DNA of 53,520 nt from Bacteroidales bacterium (GCA_016291185.1 JAEFAI010000017.1:1-53520); one strand, 5' to 3'. Positions 16,253-25,160 are shown, counted from the stretch's first letter. Notes: generated by a model not told the origin, from the letters alone. Translations and numbers: made by a program.

Positions 16253-16995
16253 ACCCCCTGCTGGAACAGATGCTCTCGCACGCCGACCCCACGCAGGTGG
16301 CGGGCCTGGCGCGCTTCTTCAAGACCGGTCCCGGCCAGTACGGCGAGGGCGATCAGTTCCTGGGGATCAAGGTCCCCGTGACGCGTGCCGTCGTCAAGGA
16401 TTGCTGGCGGGGCGTGGACTTCCCGGCGTTGGAAGAATGCATTGAGAGCGAATACCACGAAGTGCGGCTGGCGGCGCTGCTCGCGCTGGTGGAGATTTTC
16501 AAATACGCAAAGAGATTCCGGGTCAAGCCCGGAATGACCATAAAAGAACCTGGCATCTCCCAGCAGGCGTGCGTTGACTTCTACCTTGCGCACACCGACC
16601 GCATCAACAACTGGGACCTGGTGGATCTGTCGTGCTATCCGCTGCTCGGCGAATGGCTGCTGGACAAGGACCGCACGCTGCTCTACGACCTGGCGCGCAA
16701 CGGCAAGACGCTCTGGGAGCAGCGCATCGGCATCGTCAGCACGATGACCTTCGTCCGCCACGGGCAGCTGGAGGACACCTTCGCCATCGCGGACATCCTC
16801 CTGCACCACCCGCACGACCTCATCCACAAGGCCGTCGGCTGGCTGCTCCGCGAAGCGGGAAAGAAGGATCAGGCCGCGCTGGTGGCTTATCTACAGCCCC
16901 GCTATCTCCAGATGCCCCGCACGATGCTCCGCTACGCCATCGAGAAATTCCCGGAGGCTCAGCGGCAGCTATACCTGACCGGCCATGCCCACTGA
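16249..16995 (+). CDS. AlkD-like DNA alkylation repair protein with in-frame palindrome
   Basis: 248 residues of alpha-helical HEAT-like repeats, matching the DNA alkylation repair (PF08713) family of glycosylases for N3/N7-alkylpurines. DFYLAHTDRINNWDLVDLS is the conserved core. Residues about 88-98 (KRFRVKPGM) are encoded by a complete copy of the 27-bp palindromic repeat found elsewhere in the window, inserted without a stop or frameshift at a predicted inter-helix loop. Compared with the usual family this adds roughly 8-10 residues. The start overlaps the YhfC stop (ATGA), and the end overlaps the mug-like gene by 11 bp. Confidence 0.9.
   Translation: MNPLLEQMLSHADPTQVAGLARFFKTGPGQYGEGDQFLGIKVPVTRAVVKDCWRGVDFPALEECIESEYHEVRLAALLALVEIFKYAKRFRVKPGMTIKEPGISQQACVDFYLAHTDRINNWDLVDLSCYPLLGEWLLDKDRTLLYDLARNGKTLWEQRIGIVSTMTFVRHGQLEDTFAIADILLHHPHDLIHKAVGWLLREAGKKDQAALVAYLQPRYLQMPRTMLRYAIEKFPEAQRQLYLTGHAH
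16512..16538 (+). repeat. 27-bp palindromic repeat inside the AlkD-like gene
   Basis: Arms ATTCCGGG (16515-16522) and CCCGGAAT (16528-16535) flank TCAAG, with GAG before and GAC after. The sequence is identical over 27 bp to the intergenic copy at 47310-47336 and in the same orientation. It is read in frame as part of the host protein. Confidence 0.85.
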
Positions 16996-17578
16996 GAAGC
17001 ACCCTTTTGAGCCCTTTCTGCCGCCGGGAGCGCGCATGCTCTTCCTCGGCAGCTTCCCGCCGCAGCCGCACCGCTGGAGCATGCCGTTCTACTATCCTAA
17101 TTGGATCAACGACTTCTGGCGCATCCTGGGATTGATCTTCTTTGAAGATAAGAATCACTTCTGCCTCCCCGGCGAGAAACGCTTCGACGAGGCGGCCATC
17201 CGGGCCTTCTGTACGCAGGAGGGTCTGGCCTTCTACGACACCGCCTGCGAGGTGCGACGTCTGAAGGACAACGCCTCCGACGCCTTCCTGGAGATCGTTA
17301 CGCCCACGGACATCCCGGCGCTGCTCCGGCGGATTCCGGAATGTAAAGCGCTGATAACCACCGGCCAGAAAGCAACCGAAGTGGTCGCCGCCTCCTTCGG
17401 ATGTGAGCTTCCGGCGGTCGGAGGGAGTCTGCTGCTGGAGGTCGGGAATGACAAGCCCGGCGCCGACCCGGCATCTCGGACCATACAATTTTGGAGGATG
17501 CCCTCCACCTCCCGTGCCTATCCTTTGGCCTTGGAGAAAAAGGCCGACGCCTATCGACAGCTGTTCGCAACGGAATAA
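16985..17578 (+). CDS. Mug/UDG-superfamily DNA glycosylase
   Basis: 197 residues. Motif A appears as LFLGSFPPQ (residues about 19-27) and motif B as RMPSTSRAYPLALEKK near the C-terminus, as in the single-strand/mismatch uracil or hypoxanthine glycosylase branch of the uracil-DNA glycosylase superfamily. It would excise deaminated bases. A region just before motif B (VGNDKPGADPASR) looks like a degenerate palindromic repeat read in frame (17450-17488). The gene overlaps the AlkD-like gene by 11 bp, so two base-excision enzymes are made together. Confidence 0.85.
   Translation: MPTEKHPFEPFLPPGARMLFLGSFPPQPHRWSMPFYYPNWINDFWRILGLIFFEDKNHFCLPGEKRFDEAAIRAFCTQEGLAFYDTACEVRRLKDNASDAFLEIVTPTDIPALLRRIPECKALITTGQKATEVVAASFGCELPAVGGSLLLEVGNDKPGADPASRTIQFWRMPSTSRAYPLALEKKADAYRQLFATE
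17450..17488 (-). repeat. Degenerate palindromic repeat inside the mug-like gene
   Basis: Read on the minus strand it begins GAGATGCCGGGTC, 12 of 13 bases like the start of the 27-bp repeat. The second half (GCCGGGCTTGTCATTCCC) is diverged but keeps the CATTCCC/GGGAATG element. It is encoded in frame as about 13 residues between conserved parts of the protein. Membership in the family is probable, not certain. Confidence 0.4.
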
Positions 17579-17619
17579 AAACTGCGGTAGGTCTGCCAAA
17601 AAATGGGACACCTACCGCA
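17578..17619 (-). terminator. Intrinsic terminator of the ABC ATPase/TcdA operon
   Basis: A perfect 10-bp stem, TGCGGTAGGT/ACCTACCGCA (17583-17592 and 17610-17619), is followed on the minus strand by GTTTTTATT. It lies just beyond the stop of the minus-strand ABC gene (17640) and touches the mug stop on the other strand. Confidence 0.8.
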
Positions 17620-17639
17620 CCGGGGTAAGTCCCGGCGGC

Positions 17640-18899
17640 CTACAGCGTCAGGCTGTGGTCGATGCAGGCGGGGTATTCTTCGGGATAGTGGGTGACCATC
17701 AGAAGGGTCTTGCCGGGGGCGCCGCAGAAGCGGTCCAGCAGAGACTTGACGCGGCGGCGCTGGGGCTCATCGAGACCGTGCAGCGGCTCGTCGAGCACGT
17801 AGAGCCGCGGATCCTTAACGAAGGCGCGGGCCACCAGACACAGCCGCTGCTGCCCGCTGGAGAGGCGCAGGAAGGGTTTTTCGGCCAGATCTTCGATGCC
17901 GAACTCCCCCATCCATCGGCGCGCACACGCATATTGCTCCGCAGAAGGATGTCGGAACAGTCCCTCCGTGTCAAAGAGGCCGCTGGCCACGATGTCCAGC
18001 GCCGGCGCGTCCACCTGGAAGGCCCGGTGTAGTTCGGGACTCACATAGCCGATATTTCGTTTAATATCCCAGATGGTCTCCCCGCTCCCCCGCGGCCGGC
18101 CAAATAATTCTATATCACATGCATAGGCCCGGGGATTGTCGGCACAGATCAGGCTCAGGAGCGTGCTCTTGCCGCTGCCGTTGGCGCCGGTCAGCGCCCA
18201 GTGCTCGCCCTCGCGGACCGTCCAGTCCAGCGCGTCCAGGATCACCCGTTCGCCATAGGAGATGGTCACCCCGCGCATGCGGATGACGGCCGGCGGCAGG
18301 ACCGCGTCCAAATAGGTTTCCAGGGGAACCTTCTCCCCCATCAAACCATCCGAAACGGGCACGACGTGCGTGATGAATGGCGGAATCTCCGCCACACGGG
18401 ACAGCACGAGCACCAGCGTCGTCTGCGCACTGAGCGACGCGAGCAGTCGCGTCAGCAGCCCGCGGGTGCGCGGGTCCAGCCCGATAAAAGGATTGTCAAT
18501 GACCAGAATCTGCGGTCCGCCGAGCAGGGCGCGCGTCAACTGGAACTTGCGCAGCTCGCCGGACGAGAGCGTCACCAGCGGCTTGTCCAGCACGGGCGAG
18601 AGCCCGAACAGGGCCGTCAATTCCTCCAGACGGCGCAGGGCAGCGGAAGGGTCCTTGTCGGACTGCGCCTCCTTGCGGAGCTGCTCCCCGGCCGTGGGCG
18701 GATCGCCCTCCAGGGTGAAGAGGTTCCAACGCTGCTGCATGAAGAAATTGCGGTCGCCGTAGCTCCCGTAGGAGTCCCGGAAGGTGATGAATTTCGCGCC
18801 GGCACGGCCGGCAAATGCGGACGCGAGGCGGCTCTTACCGGAGGCATTGGGGCCCACCAGGGCCACGTGCTCCCCTTTCCGGACGTCCAGCGTTTCCAT
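17640..18899 (-). CDS. Tandem-domain ABC ATPase (ModF-like)
   Basis: 419 residues with two ABC domains and no membrane segments. Domain 1: Walker A GPNASGKS (about 15-22), signature LSSGELRK, Walker B ILVIDNP, where the catalytic Glu after Asp is Asn. Domain 2: Walker A GANGSGKS (about 240), signature LSSGQQRL, Walker B LYVLDEP with Glu intact. This matches ModF/PhrA-like soluble tandem ATPases, whose role is unclear. The N-terminus is short (Walker A begins at residue 15), but a longer start would run into tcdA, whose stop it overlaps by 1 bp (TAATG). No permease is adjacent. Confidence 0.85.
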   Translation of the reverse strand: METLDVRKGEHVALVGPNASGKSRLASAFAGRAGAKFITFRDSYGSYGDRNFFMQQRWNLFTLEGDPPTAGEQLRKEAQSDKDPSAALRRLEELTALFGLSPVLDKPLVTLSSGELRKFQLTRALLGGPQILVIDNPFIGLDPRTRGLLTRLLASLSAQTTLVLVLSRVAEIPPFITHVVPVSDGLMGEKVPLETYLDAVLPPAVIRMRGVTISYGERVILDALDWTVREGEHWALTGANGSGKSTLLSLICADNPRAYACDIELFGRPRGSGETIWDIKRNIGYVSPELHRAFQVDAPALDIVASGLFDTEGLFRHPSAEQYACARRWMGEFGIEDLAEKPFLRLSSGQQRLCLVARAFVKDPRLYVLDEPLHGLDEPQRRRVKSLLDRFCGAPGKTLLMVTHYPEEYPACIDHSLTL

Positions 18900-19645
18900 T
18901 ACCCAACGATTTGATGGTAAACGTCTTCGATCACCAGGCCGGAGAGCGTCATCCCGAACATCGCGGTGATGTGTACCAGCGCGCCGTTGATCTGCGCCTT
19001 GTTGAACAGGTCGGTCTCCGCCTTGCCCTCACCGCCCCGGTTGGGCAGCACCTCCTCATCGTACACACAGCGGAACTTGCGGCCCGGCCAGGTATGATTC
19101 TGCTTGAATTTCTTGCGCAGGGCCGCGCCCAGCGGGCAGCCCCGGACATTCCAGAACTCCCCCACCCTCACCTGCGTCGGATCCACCTTGCAGGCCGCAC
19201 CCATCGAGCAGAAGAATTTCGCCGGTGTGCGCGTCGCGCGCAGGATCAGCTCGCCCTTGTCTTTGAGCGAATCGATGGCGTCGAGGATGTAGTCATACTC
19301 CTCCATCGCGAATTCCTCGGCCGTCTCGGCCGAGAAAATCTTCTGATACACAGTAATTTCCGCATCCGGAGCGACCTCCAGCAGCCGGTCGCGCAACGCC
19401 TCAACCTTCACCTGGCCGACCGTGCGCGGCGTCGCCATCAGTTGGCGTCCCACATTGCTCTCGCTGATCACGTCCGCATCCACAAGCGTGAGGTGCTTCA
19501 CCCCCGAGCGGACCAGGCCCTCGGCGCACCAGCTCCCGACGCCACCGGCGCCGAACAGCAACACGCGCACCTCGCCCAGGCGCGCGAGGACATCCTCGCC
19601 CACCAGCAGGCCCACGCGCTCCAGATATGCTTTTCCCTGGCTCAT
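18899..19645 (-). CDS. tcdA: tRNA threonylcarbamoyladenosine dehydratase
   Basis: 248 residues of the ThiF/E1 superfamily. LLFGAGGVGSWCAEGLVRSG is the ATP-binding loop, with DADVISESNVGRQ following, as in TcdA (CsdL/YgdL), which cyclises t6A at position 37 of tRNAs in an ATP-dependent reaction. The start at MSQGKAYLERVG fits the family length and lies 9 bases after a perfect -7 box. It is the first gene of a two-gene unit with the tandem ABC ATPase. Confidence 0.92.
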   Translation of the reverse strand: MSQGKAYLERVGLLVGEDVLARLGEVRVLLFGAGGVGSWCAEGLVRSGVKHLTLVDADVISESNVGRQLMATPRTVGQVKVEALRDRLLEVAPDAEITVYQKIFSAETAEEFAMEEYDYILDAIDSLKDKGELILRATRTPAKFFCSMGAACKVDPTQVRVGEFWNVRGCPLGAALRKKFKQNHTWPGRKFRCVYDEEVLPNRGGEGKAETDLFNKAQINGALVHITAMFGMTLSGLVIEDVYHQIVG

Positions 19646-19654
19646 AATTCGAGG

Positions 19655-19662
19655 CAAAGATA
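19655..19662 (-). promoter_or_regulatory. -7 box (TATCTTTG) of tcdA
   Basis: An exact TAnnTTTG match on the minus strand only 9 bases before the tcdA ATG, so the message is probably near-leaderless. On the plus strand TATCTTTA at 19684-19691 may serve the divergent lipoprotein gene. Confidence 0.5.
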
Positions 19663-19718
19663 GGATTTTTGCCGCAGAATCCTTATCTTTATACAAACAA
19701 TTATTGATCGTTAGAATT

Positions 19719-20804
19719 ATGAAAAAACATCGCCTCGCCGGCGCTGCGGCCATCCTCCTGAGCCTTGCCGGCCTCGCCTCCTGCGACAAAAACAACCCCC
19801 TCGCCCCCAACCGGAACAACCCGCCGGAAGCGGGCCTGAAGGCTGCGGCCTTTGACATCACCCTGCTCGATCACGAACGGGGCTACAACCGGGACTCCGT
19901 GTACTGCTTCGAGGGAATCTGGAAGCAGGATGCCTTCTACTTCGGTTACTGGAAACTCGACCCGATGGTCCCGAACATCTTCCCGGAAGGCCAGAACCAA
20001 CTCGAATTCCGCATCTCCTCTGAAGCCGCTGGCTTCGAGGGCGTCAATGCATCCAGCTCCTCCCGCTGCATCAACATCGTCCAGGACGGCGCCGACCACA
20101 CTCGCTACCACCTCGAATGGGTTGCCGAGGGCGAATCCACCATCACCTTCTGGAACGGCGAAGGGGACGCCCGCCAGGAGATCTCTTTCAAGGCAACCTC
20201 AAAAAAACATATCCCCTTCGTTAACCTCAAGTACCGCTATGATGGCGAGCTCTATACTGCCAAGGATCTTTCTTCGGCAGCTGGGTATAAAACCCTCCTC
20301 AAGCCCTGCCCCCAGGGGAATACGGATTGGGATAATATGCCTATCTATGAGCTTGTTCCCGAGCCCCTCAATGCCACTCTGGAAGAAAACACTTACCTAT
20401 GGGGAGGCCTCGTAGTAAAGTTACACCGCGTAACAGAAACCGGCCAAGAAGACGCCTATACCTTCGAAACCGTTGAAGATATGATGGTTCCGGGTTCCCT
20501 AACAGAAGAGAACGAACGATACAAGAACAGGATCCGAATGACAAAAGAAGACATCTACAACAGATGGCCACAAACAAGACTGTACAGCTCGTTTGAAGAT
20601 GGAAAAGAAAATGTTCCGCTGAACTTCAACGACCTCCGCGAAAGAAGAACCGTCGCCTACAAGGTCATTCATCAAAAGTACATTGACGACAAGGCCTCCC
20701 AGGAAAAACAAGTCGTCGGCGGATCCTTGAAAATCATCAAATACAACCCCAACGATCCTGACGACTGGAAAGAAATCCGAATCCTCAGCGGAGCGATCGA
20801 TTAA
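19719..20804 (+). CDS. Predicted lipoprotein of unknown function
   Basis: 361 residues. A lipobox signal peptide (AAAILLSLAGLASCDKNN) anchors it in the envelope. The mature part is mixed alpha/beta with many aromatic and acidic residues, and I recognise no domain. The first about 470 bp have the high GC of the neighbours, while the rest is clearly AT-richer, and the shift continues into the converging gene across the shared terminator. This suggests that the 3' part was replaced by recombination. It is monocistronic. Confidence 0.75.
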   Translation: MKKHRLAGAAAILLSLAGLASCDKNNPLAPNRNNPPEAGLKAAAFDITLLDHERGYNRDSVYCFEGIWKQDAFYFGYWKLDPMVPNIFPEGQNQLEFRISSEAAGFEGVNASSSSRCINIVQDGADHTRYHLEWVAEGESTITFWNGEGDARQEISFKATSKKHIPFVNLKYRYDGELYTAKDLSSAAGYKTLLKPCPQGNTDWDNMPIYELVPEPLNATLEENTYLWGGLVVKLHRVTETGQEDAYTFETVEDMMVPGSLTEENERYKNRIRMTKEDIYNRWPQTRLYSSFEDGKENVPLNFNDLRERRTVAYKVIHQKYIDDKASQEKQVVGGSLKIIKYNPNDPDDWKEIRILSGAID

Positions 20805-20821
20805 CTCAGCTTTCTAAAAGA

Positions 20822-20852
20822 AGAGAGGCGTCCTTATCAGGGCGCCTCTTTC
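20822..20852. terminator. Bidirectional terminator between converging genes
   Basis: A 10-bp stem (20824-20833 with 20840-20849, one G-T pair) closes a TTATCA loop. It is followed by TTTCT on the plus strand and TCTTCTTTT on the minus strand, so it can serve both the lipoprotein gene and the pilus operon. Confidence 0.8.
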
Positions 20853-20854
20853 TA

Positions 20855-23800
20855 TTAGTCATTCGTAAACATTTCATTGACATCCACATACACGGCCGCA
20901 AGCCACTCATTCCCGAAATAGGATTTAAGATCAGCGCGCGTATTGGTATTCCAGGTACTCAATTGGTTTTCATATATCTCCGAAGAAGAATCCTCACTAT
21001 CGCCAAGGGCGGAAACCAAATACTGCAGATGCGCATTTTCCCGGCTAACCGACGAAGCCGAATCGCCCGGCTTAACCGGGAGGTTCCCATGGAGTAATGA
21101 ATAAACCAACGACGAATTCCATTGCGTCGAAGCATAATTCACATAGTAAGCATCAAAATCCTTTAACGGGAAATGAACATTGGACGTGTATCTCTTAAAA
21201 TAACTGCGGTTTCCATAAACCAAACCGGCGGAATGATTGTACCTGTCCAAATATGAATAGGCAGCTTGAACGTAATAATTAGCACCAGCCGAAGCGCCCA
21301 GGAACTGGGTAAGATAGGTCCTTCCCGCGCGGTTTAACGACCCAGACATACTAGTCAAATATTTAAGTTGCTTGGGCGTAACCAAATGTACCTCAGCATA
21401 ACGCGTCCGCGTCGCGCCGACGAAGACATAGAGTTCGGAGTCATATTCGATCTTGAAACTACCGGTCGTCTCAAACTCACGGCCATCCCAACGGTTCGAA
21501 ATCTTGTAACGAAGATGCTGCGTACTAAACGGAACGATTAGCCCACCAGGAACCGGTTCTCCATAGGAATCCTGCATCACTTGATGCGCCTCGTCAAAGG
21601 TGAGCGCAAGTTCACCCTTGTTCCCGGTGTCTGCCGAAACCAGTTCCACATCCCACACCGGGCCGAAGGTCTCCCCATGAGAACTCGTATAAGGGGAATA
21701 ACCGCCATCGCAAACCACCTCAAGCGTCGCAAGGTCCGAGCCCACAAAGTTATACTCGTTCATGAATGTCATCTTGCTGTTCTCAGTAAACGGATGCGTG
21801 TCACGCATATTATAACTCGCGCCCTTGAAATAGTTATCAACGGTAATAACCGTACCCTCTACATAATCACCGTAAGTACCGCCAGTATATGTCCAGTCCG
21901 ACTTATAACTTACAGCTGAGATACGTTTAAGAACAAGCTTACTGTACTGACAACTCTGCTTGAACACCCGGCCGGAATAAAGGCCCGTGGAAGTGTTCGC
22001 CTGAAGATACAAGGTGCGTCCCGCCCCAAGGTCTGTCACGCCCCTGGAGTCATAGCTCAGCGCCAGCAGGTCTCCCCCGCCGGAGTATGTCGTCTGCCGG
22101 CAGTAGGCCTTGAGGGTCCTGGGATCCAGCCCGATGCATTCCGCGTACGCACCGCTGGTCGTCCGCTCGAAAGCCAGCAGGCTATTATAGAGGGTACCGT
22201 CGAAGGAATCCAGGTCCAGCAGGGACGATCCAGAATAGTCCATATACCCGAACTCCGGCACCGCCTGCGGCGTGCCGTCCAGCGGAAGGACAAGATCCTG
22301 CGTGGCCTCCATCCGCTTCAGGTACGGCTCGCTGATGCGCACGTCCAGCTCGAGCGCGTCGTTCAGCCAGTCTTCCGTGAAGAAGACGATCTTGCCGGGA
22401 CGGGATTCCCATCCGTGCCCCGGCTGAAAGCGGTTCGGGTAGAAGGCATACACATCCAGGGCGCCCAGATAGGTCTGCGCGGCATAGGCGGCATGGTGCA
22501 CGTCCAGCACGGGATGGCCCGCAGCATCCCGGGCACAGTCCGGGAAAGGCGCAGCGGCGCCGGAACCGGTCTTCCACATCCGGTTGCCGCTCTTCCCGCC
22601 GCAGTCCGGCTGGATCGCGGCATATTTGACGGTATGGCCACTGAAGCCGGACACCGTCACCGTCCGCTTCTGTCCGAGGTAGAATTCGTCCGTCAGGGAC
22701 TTCCCGTCTGCAACGGACACGCGCAGATCGTCACACAGCGCGAGACGGAAACTGGCCGTGACCGACCCGCCGGGCAGCAGCCGCAGGGTAAAGGTGCGGG
22801 CCGGATCCGCCTTGCGGGCTTCGAATTTCGCCGCATCCGTGACCGAGAACGCCAGGCGTCCGGAGGCTTTCTCCCAGGACGCGCTGATCCCGTGGTCCGC
22901 CAGCCAGTTGGCATCCTCCGTGCCCGCCTGCAGGAAGGCCCCGTACCAGGAGCAATCCGAGAGGCTTCCGGGCGAGAAATCCGTCGTCGCGCTGGCGTCC
23001 TTGCCCAGCAGCAGGTTCGTTCCGCCCAGCGTACCGACCTGATTCATATAGAGATAGAAGGCACCCGGACGTGTCTTTCGGACAGCGACCAGGCGGCTGT
23101 CGTTCACCATCCCGATGTCCGTCGTAAAGGAGGCGTCCGCCGTCAGGGCGAAGGTCCGGGAATCCGTCAGCGACGGCTCCACCCGCCAGTCAGACTCGAA
23201 CAGACTGCCCACCCGGAAAGACAGGGAGACTTTGTACTCCCGCCCCCGCTCCAGATCAAAATCCGCGCAATTGTCCCGGCCCAGGTAGAAACGGTACGTC
23301 ACATCGCCCCCGTAGCCTCCGGCCGCGGGATCCAGCCGGCCGCAGAATTCCACATAGGTCAGATACGGTTCCACAGCGCTCAACCCCCTGGCGATCAGCT
23401 CGTCTCGAGTTTTCCGCCGGCCGTCCGAGTTGCCTGTCAGCAAGGTCCCCTGCCGGTTTTCCGGCACATAGAAGCTGAAAGAGGTGACCGACGCGCTGGT
23501 GGATTGCATGTCCGGATCGTAATCGCTTTGCGAGAGCACATCGGCCGCCTCGACGGCCTTCTGGGGCGCATCCGAGAACGGCTGCAGGCGCGCGTTCGCC
23601 TGCCGCAGGTAGAGGCGGGAATTCACGAAGAATTCCGGATTCGCTCCACTCCCGTCAAAGGCGCCGTGGTCGATGCGGACGGTCACCTTGCTGAACAGCC
23701 GGCAACAGCGATTCGCATCCGGGAGCCCCTGGCCGGACCCCACAAGGCTGGCGGTGTTGACGTCCTTCTTGATCAGCGCATACGGGATGCCCAGAGCCGC

Positions 23801-24328
23801 CACGTCCGCGAAAGTCTCCCGGCGGAAGCCGCCAATCAGATCGCCGCCATCCAGCCGGTAAACCATCGTTTCCAGGGCATCTTCCTCCATGGGGAAAGAA
23901 GCATCCAGCGCATCCAGCAGATTCACGGCAGCGCCGTCTGCCTTGCTGATGGCATTCAGGTTGCCCAGGATGTAGAAATCGCACACAGCCAGGGGCACGC
24001 GGACACGCAGCGGGACCGCGGTCTGGTTGTCCAGCTCATCCTGCCGGAAAAAGCGGGACGTCACGAACTGGCGAGTGTCGCTGCGGTACACCAGCACCAG
24101 CGCGCCGCTCCCGCGGGCCTCCACGTCTTTTAGCAAAGAGGCCTTGGTCCCGCCCTCCTCCGTTGCAGGAGCGAGCGTCAAAGGCAGATCCGCCCATTGT
24201 TCCTGCCCCTCCGCCGGGCGTTGTCCGGAAGCATACGTAGTAATCAACGCATCCGGTTTGCAGGCGGCCGCTAGCAGCAGACACGCCAGCAACGCGGCAA
24301 GCGGGAAATATCGTTTCAATCCTATCAT
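20855..24328 (-). CDS. Large DUF4906-like lipoprotein, probable pilus tip/adhesin
   Basis: About 1157 residues with a lipobox signal (LLACLLLAAACKPD). The start at MIGLKRYFPL, 2 bp after the upstream stop, was preferred; an ATG at 24349 is also in frame. The N-terminal about 370 residues resemble a FimA/Mfa-type pilin fold (VPLAVCDFYILGNLNAI, then TFSFYVPENRQG-like segments). The long C-terminal part is beta-rich and resembles DUF4906 proteins encoded at the end of Bacteroidales fimbrial operons. Its last position in the operon and its size suggest a tip adhesin. GC drops sharply after about position 22000 towards the 3' end. Confidence 0.7.
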   Translation of the reverse strand: MIGLKRYFPLAALLACLLLAAACKPDALITTYASGQRPAEGQEQWADLPLTLAPATEEGGTKASLLKDVEARGSGALVLVYRSDTRQFVTSRFFRQDELDNQTAVPLRVRVPLAVCDFYILGNLNAISKADGAAVNLLDALDASFPMEEDALETMVYRLDGGDLIGGFRRETFADVAALGIPYALIKKDVNTASLVGSGQGLPDANRCCRLFSKVTVRIDHGAFDGSGANPEFFVNSRLYLRQANARLQPFSDAPQKAVEAADVLSQSDYDPDMQSTSASVTSFSFYVPENRQGTLLTGNSDGRRKTRDELIARGLSAVEPYLTYVEFCGRLDPAAGGYGGDVTYRFYLGRDNCADFDLERGREYKVSLSFRVGSLFESDWRVEPSLTDSRTFALTADASFTTDIGMVNDSRLVAVRKTRPGAFYLYMNQVGTLGGTNLLLGKDASATTDFSPGSLSDCSWYGAFLQAGTEDANWLADHGISASWEKASGRLAFSVTDAAKFEARKADPARTFTLRLLPGGSVTASFRLALCDDLRVSVADGKSLTDEFYLGQKRTVTVSGFSGHTVKYAAIQPDCGGKSGNRMWKTGSGAAAPFPDCARDAAGHPVLDVHHAAYAAQTYLGALDVYAFYPNRFQPGHGWESRPGKIVFFTEDWLNDALELDVRISEPYLKRMEATQDLVLPLDGTPQAVPEFGYMDYSGSSLLDLDSFDGTLYNSLLAFERTTSGAYAECIGLDPRTLKAYCRQTTYSGGGDLLALSYDSRGVTDLGAGRTLYLQANTSTGLYSGRVFKQSCQYSKLVLKRISAVSYKSDWTYTGGTYGDYVEGTVITVDNYFKGASYNMRDTHPFTENSKMTFMNEYNFVGSDLATLEVVCDGGYSPYTSSHGETFGPVWDVELVSADTGNKGELALTFDEAHQVMQDSYGEPVPGGLIVPFSTQHLRYKISNRWDGREFETTGSFKIEYDSELYVFVGATRTRYAEVHLVTPKQLKYLTSMSGSLNRAGRTYLTQFLGASAGANYYVQAAYSYLDRYNHSAGLVYGNRSYFKRYTSNVHFPLKDFDAYYVNYASTQWNSSLVYSLLHGNLPVKPGDSASSVSRENAHLQYLVSALGDSEDSSSEIYENQLSTWNTNTRADLKSYFGNEWLAAVYVDVNEMFTND

Positions 24329-24329
24329 A

Positions 24330-25160
24330 TTAAATTTCAATATTTTCATAACTATTATCTCCTTCCCAGTCCTGCACGCTCACGCGAATATCCGCAGCAG
24401 CGAACCCCACCTTGACCGAGACGTCACGCAGGTCCTCGGCAGTCCAGTCGTAGCCCATCGCCTCGAACTCCGCGCCCAGGTCGATCACATATTCTACCCG
24501 TCCCTGGTCTTCACGGTCCGCGTCCGGAAGATAGACCTCCAGCAGCAGGTCATTGGATTTCTGGCGCGGAATCACGCCATACCAGGCTCCCTGGGCATTG
24601 GGCCCTACGCAAGCGGAATACTCCCCTTCCAGCGGCTCCAACGTGTAGATATCCATCCCCGAGCAGGCCGCCTTGATCCGGAACCGCCACGGGTAGTCCG
24701 GGGACGCCGTCGGCGAATCTTCAAAGAGGAACTGCACCAGGCAATACTGCTTATGCGGCGTGGCGTCGATCACGTATTCGTCCGATTGGGCGGAAAAGCT
24801 CTCGCCATAAGCCCAGAGCAGCCCGGCCTGGCAGCCCGGAATCACCCGCATCGATTCTTCGACCAGGATGTAATTCTCCGCGCCGCTAAAGACCGCTGCC
24901 CGCGCGTATTCCCGCGGGCAGGCTTGCCGGTATCCGCTACGCAGGATGGACAGGAAACTGACGTCCTCCCGGTCGATGACGCGCTCGTCAGAGAAGGAGA
25001 CCAGGCCTTCATTCATCCCCATACGGACAAATTCGTCCGTCAGGACCGTCACATAGACCGGACACTCGACCCGATCCTCCTTGACGCTGCAAGCCGGTGC
25101 GGACAGCAGGACCGCCAGCCCCAGGATGGCTCGCGCCAAATGATTGCTGATTCCAGCCAT
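24330..25160 (-). CDS. FimB/Mfa2 family fimbrial anchor-type lipoprotein
   Basis: 276 residues. The lipobox is followed at once by CSVKEDRVECPVYVTV, the start typical of the Mfa2/FimB family that anchors type V pili to the outer membrane and limits their length. The C-terminus (ISVQDWEGDNSYENIEI type) is a predicted beta strand like those that serve in strand exchange. It lies 11 bp after the pilin-like gene and just before the tip-like gene, the usual order in such operons. Confidence 0.75.
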   Translation of the reverse strand: MAGISNHLARAILGLAVLLSAPACSVKEDRVECPVYVTVLTDEFVRMGMNEGLVSFSDERVIDREDVSFLSILRSGYRQACPREYARAAVFSGAENYILVEESMRVIPGCQAGLLWAYGESFSAQSDEYVIDATPHKQYCLVQFLFEDSPTASPDYPWRFRIKAACSGMDIYTLEPLEGEYSACVGPNAQGAWYGVIPRQKSNDLLLEVYLPDADREDQGRVEYVIDLGAEFEAMGYDWTAEDLRDVSVKVGFAAADIRVSVQDWEGDNSYENIEI

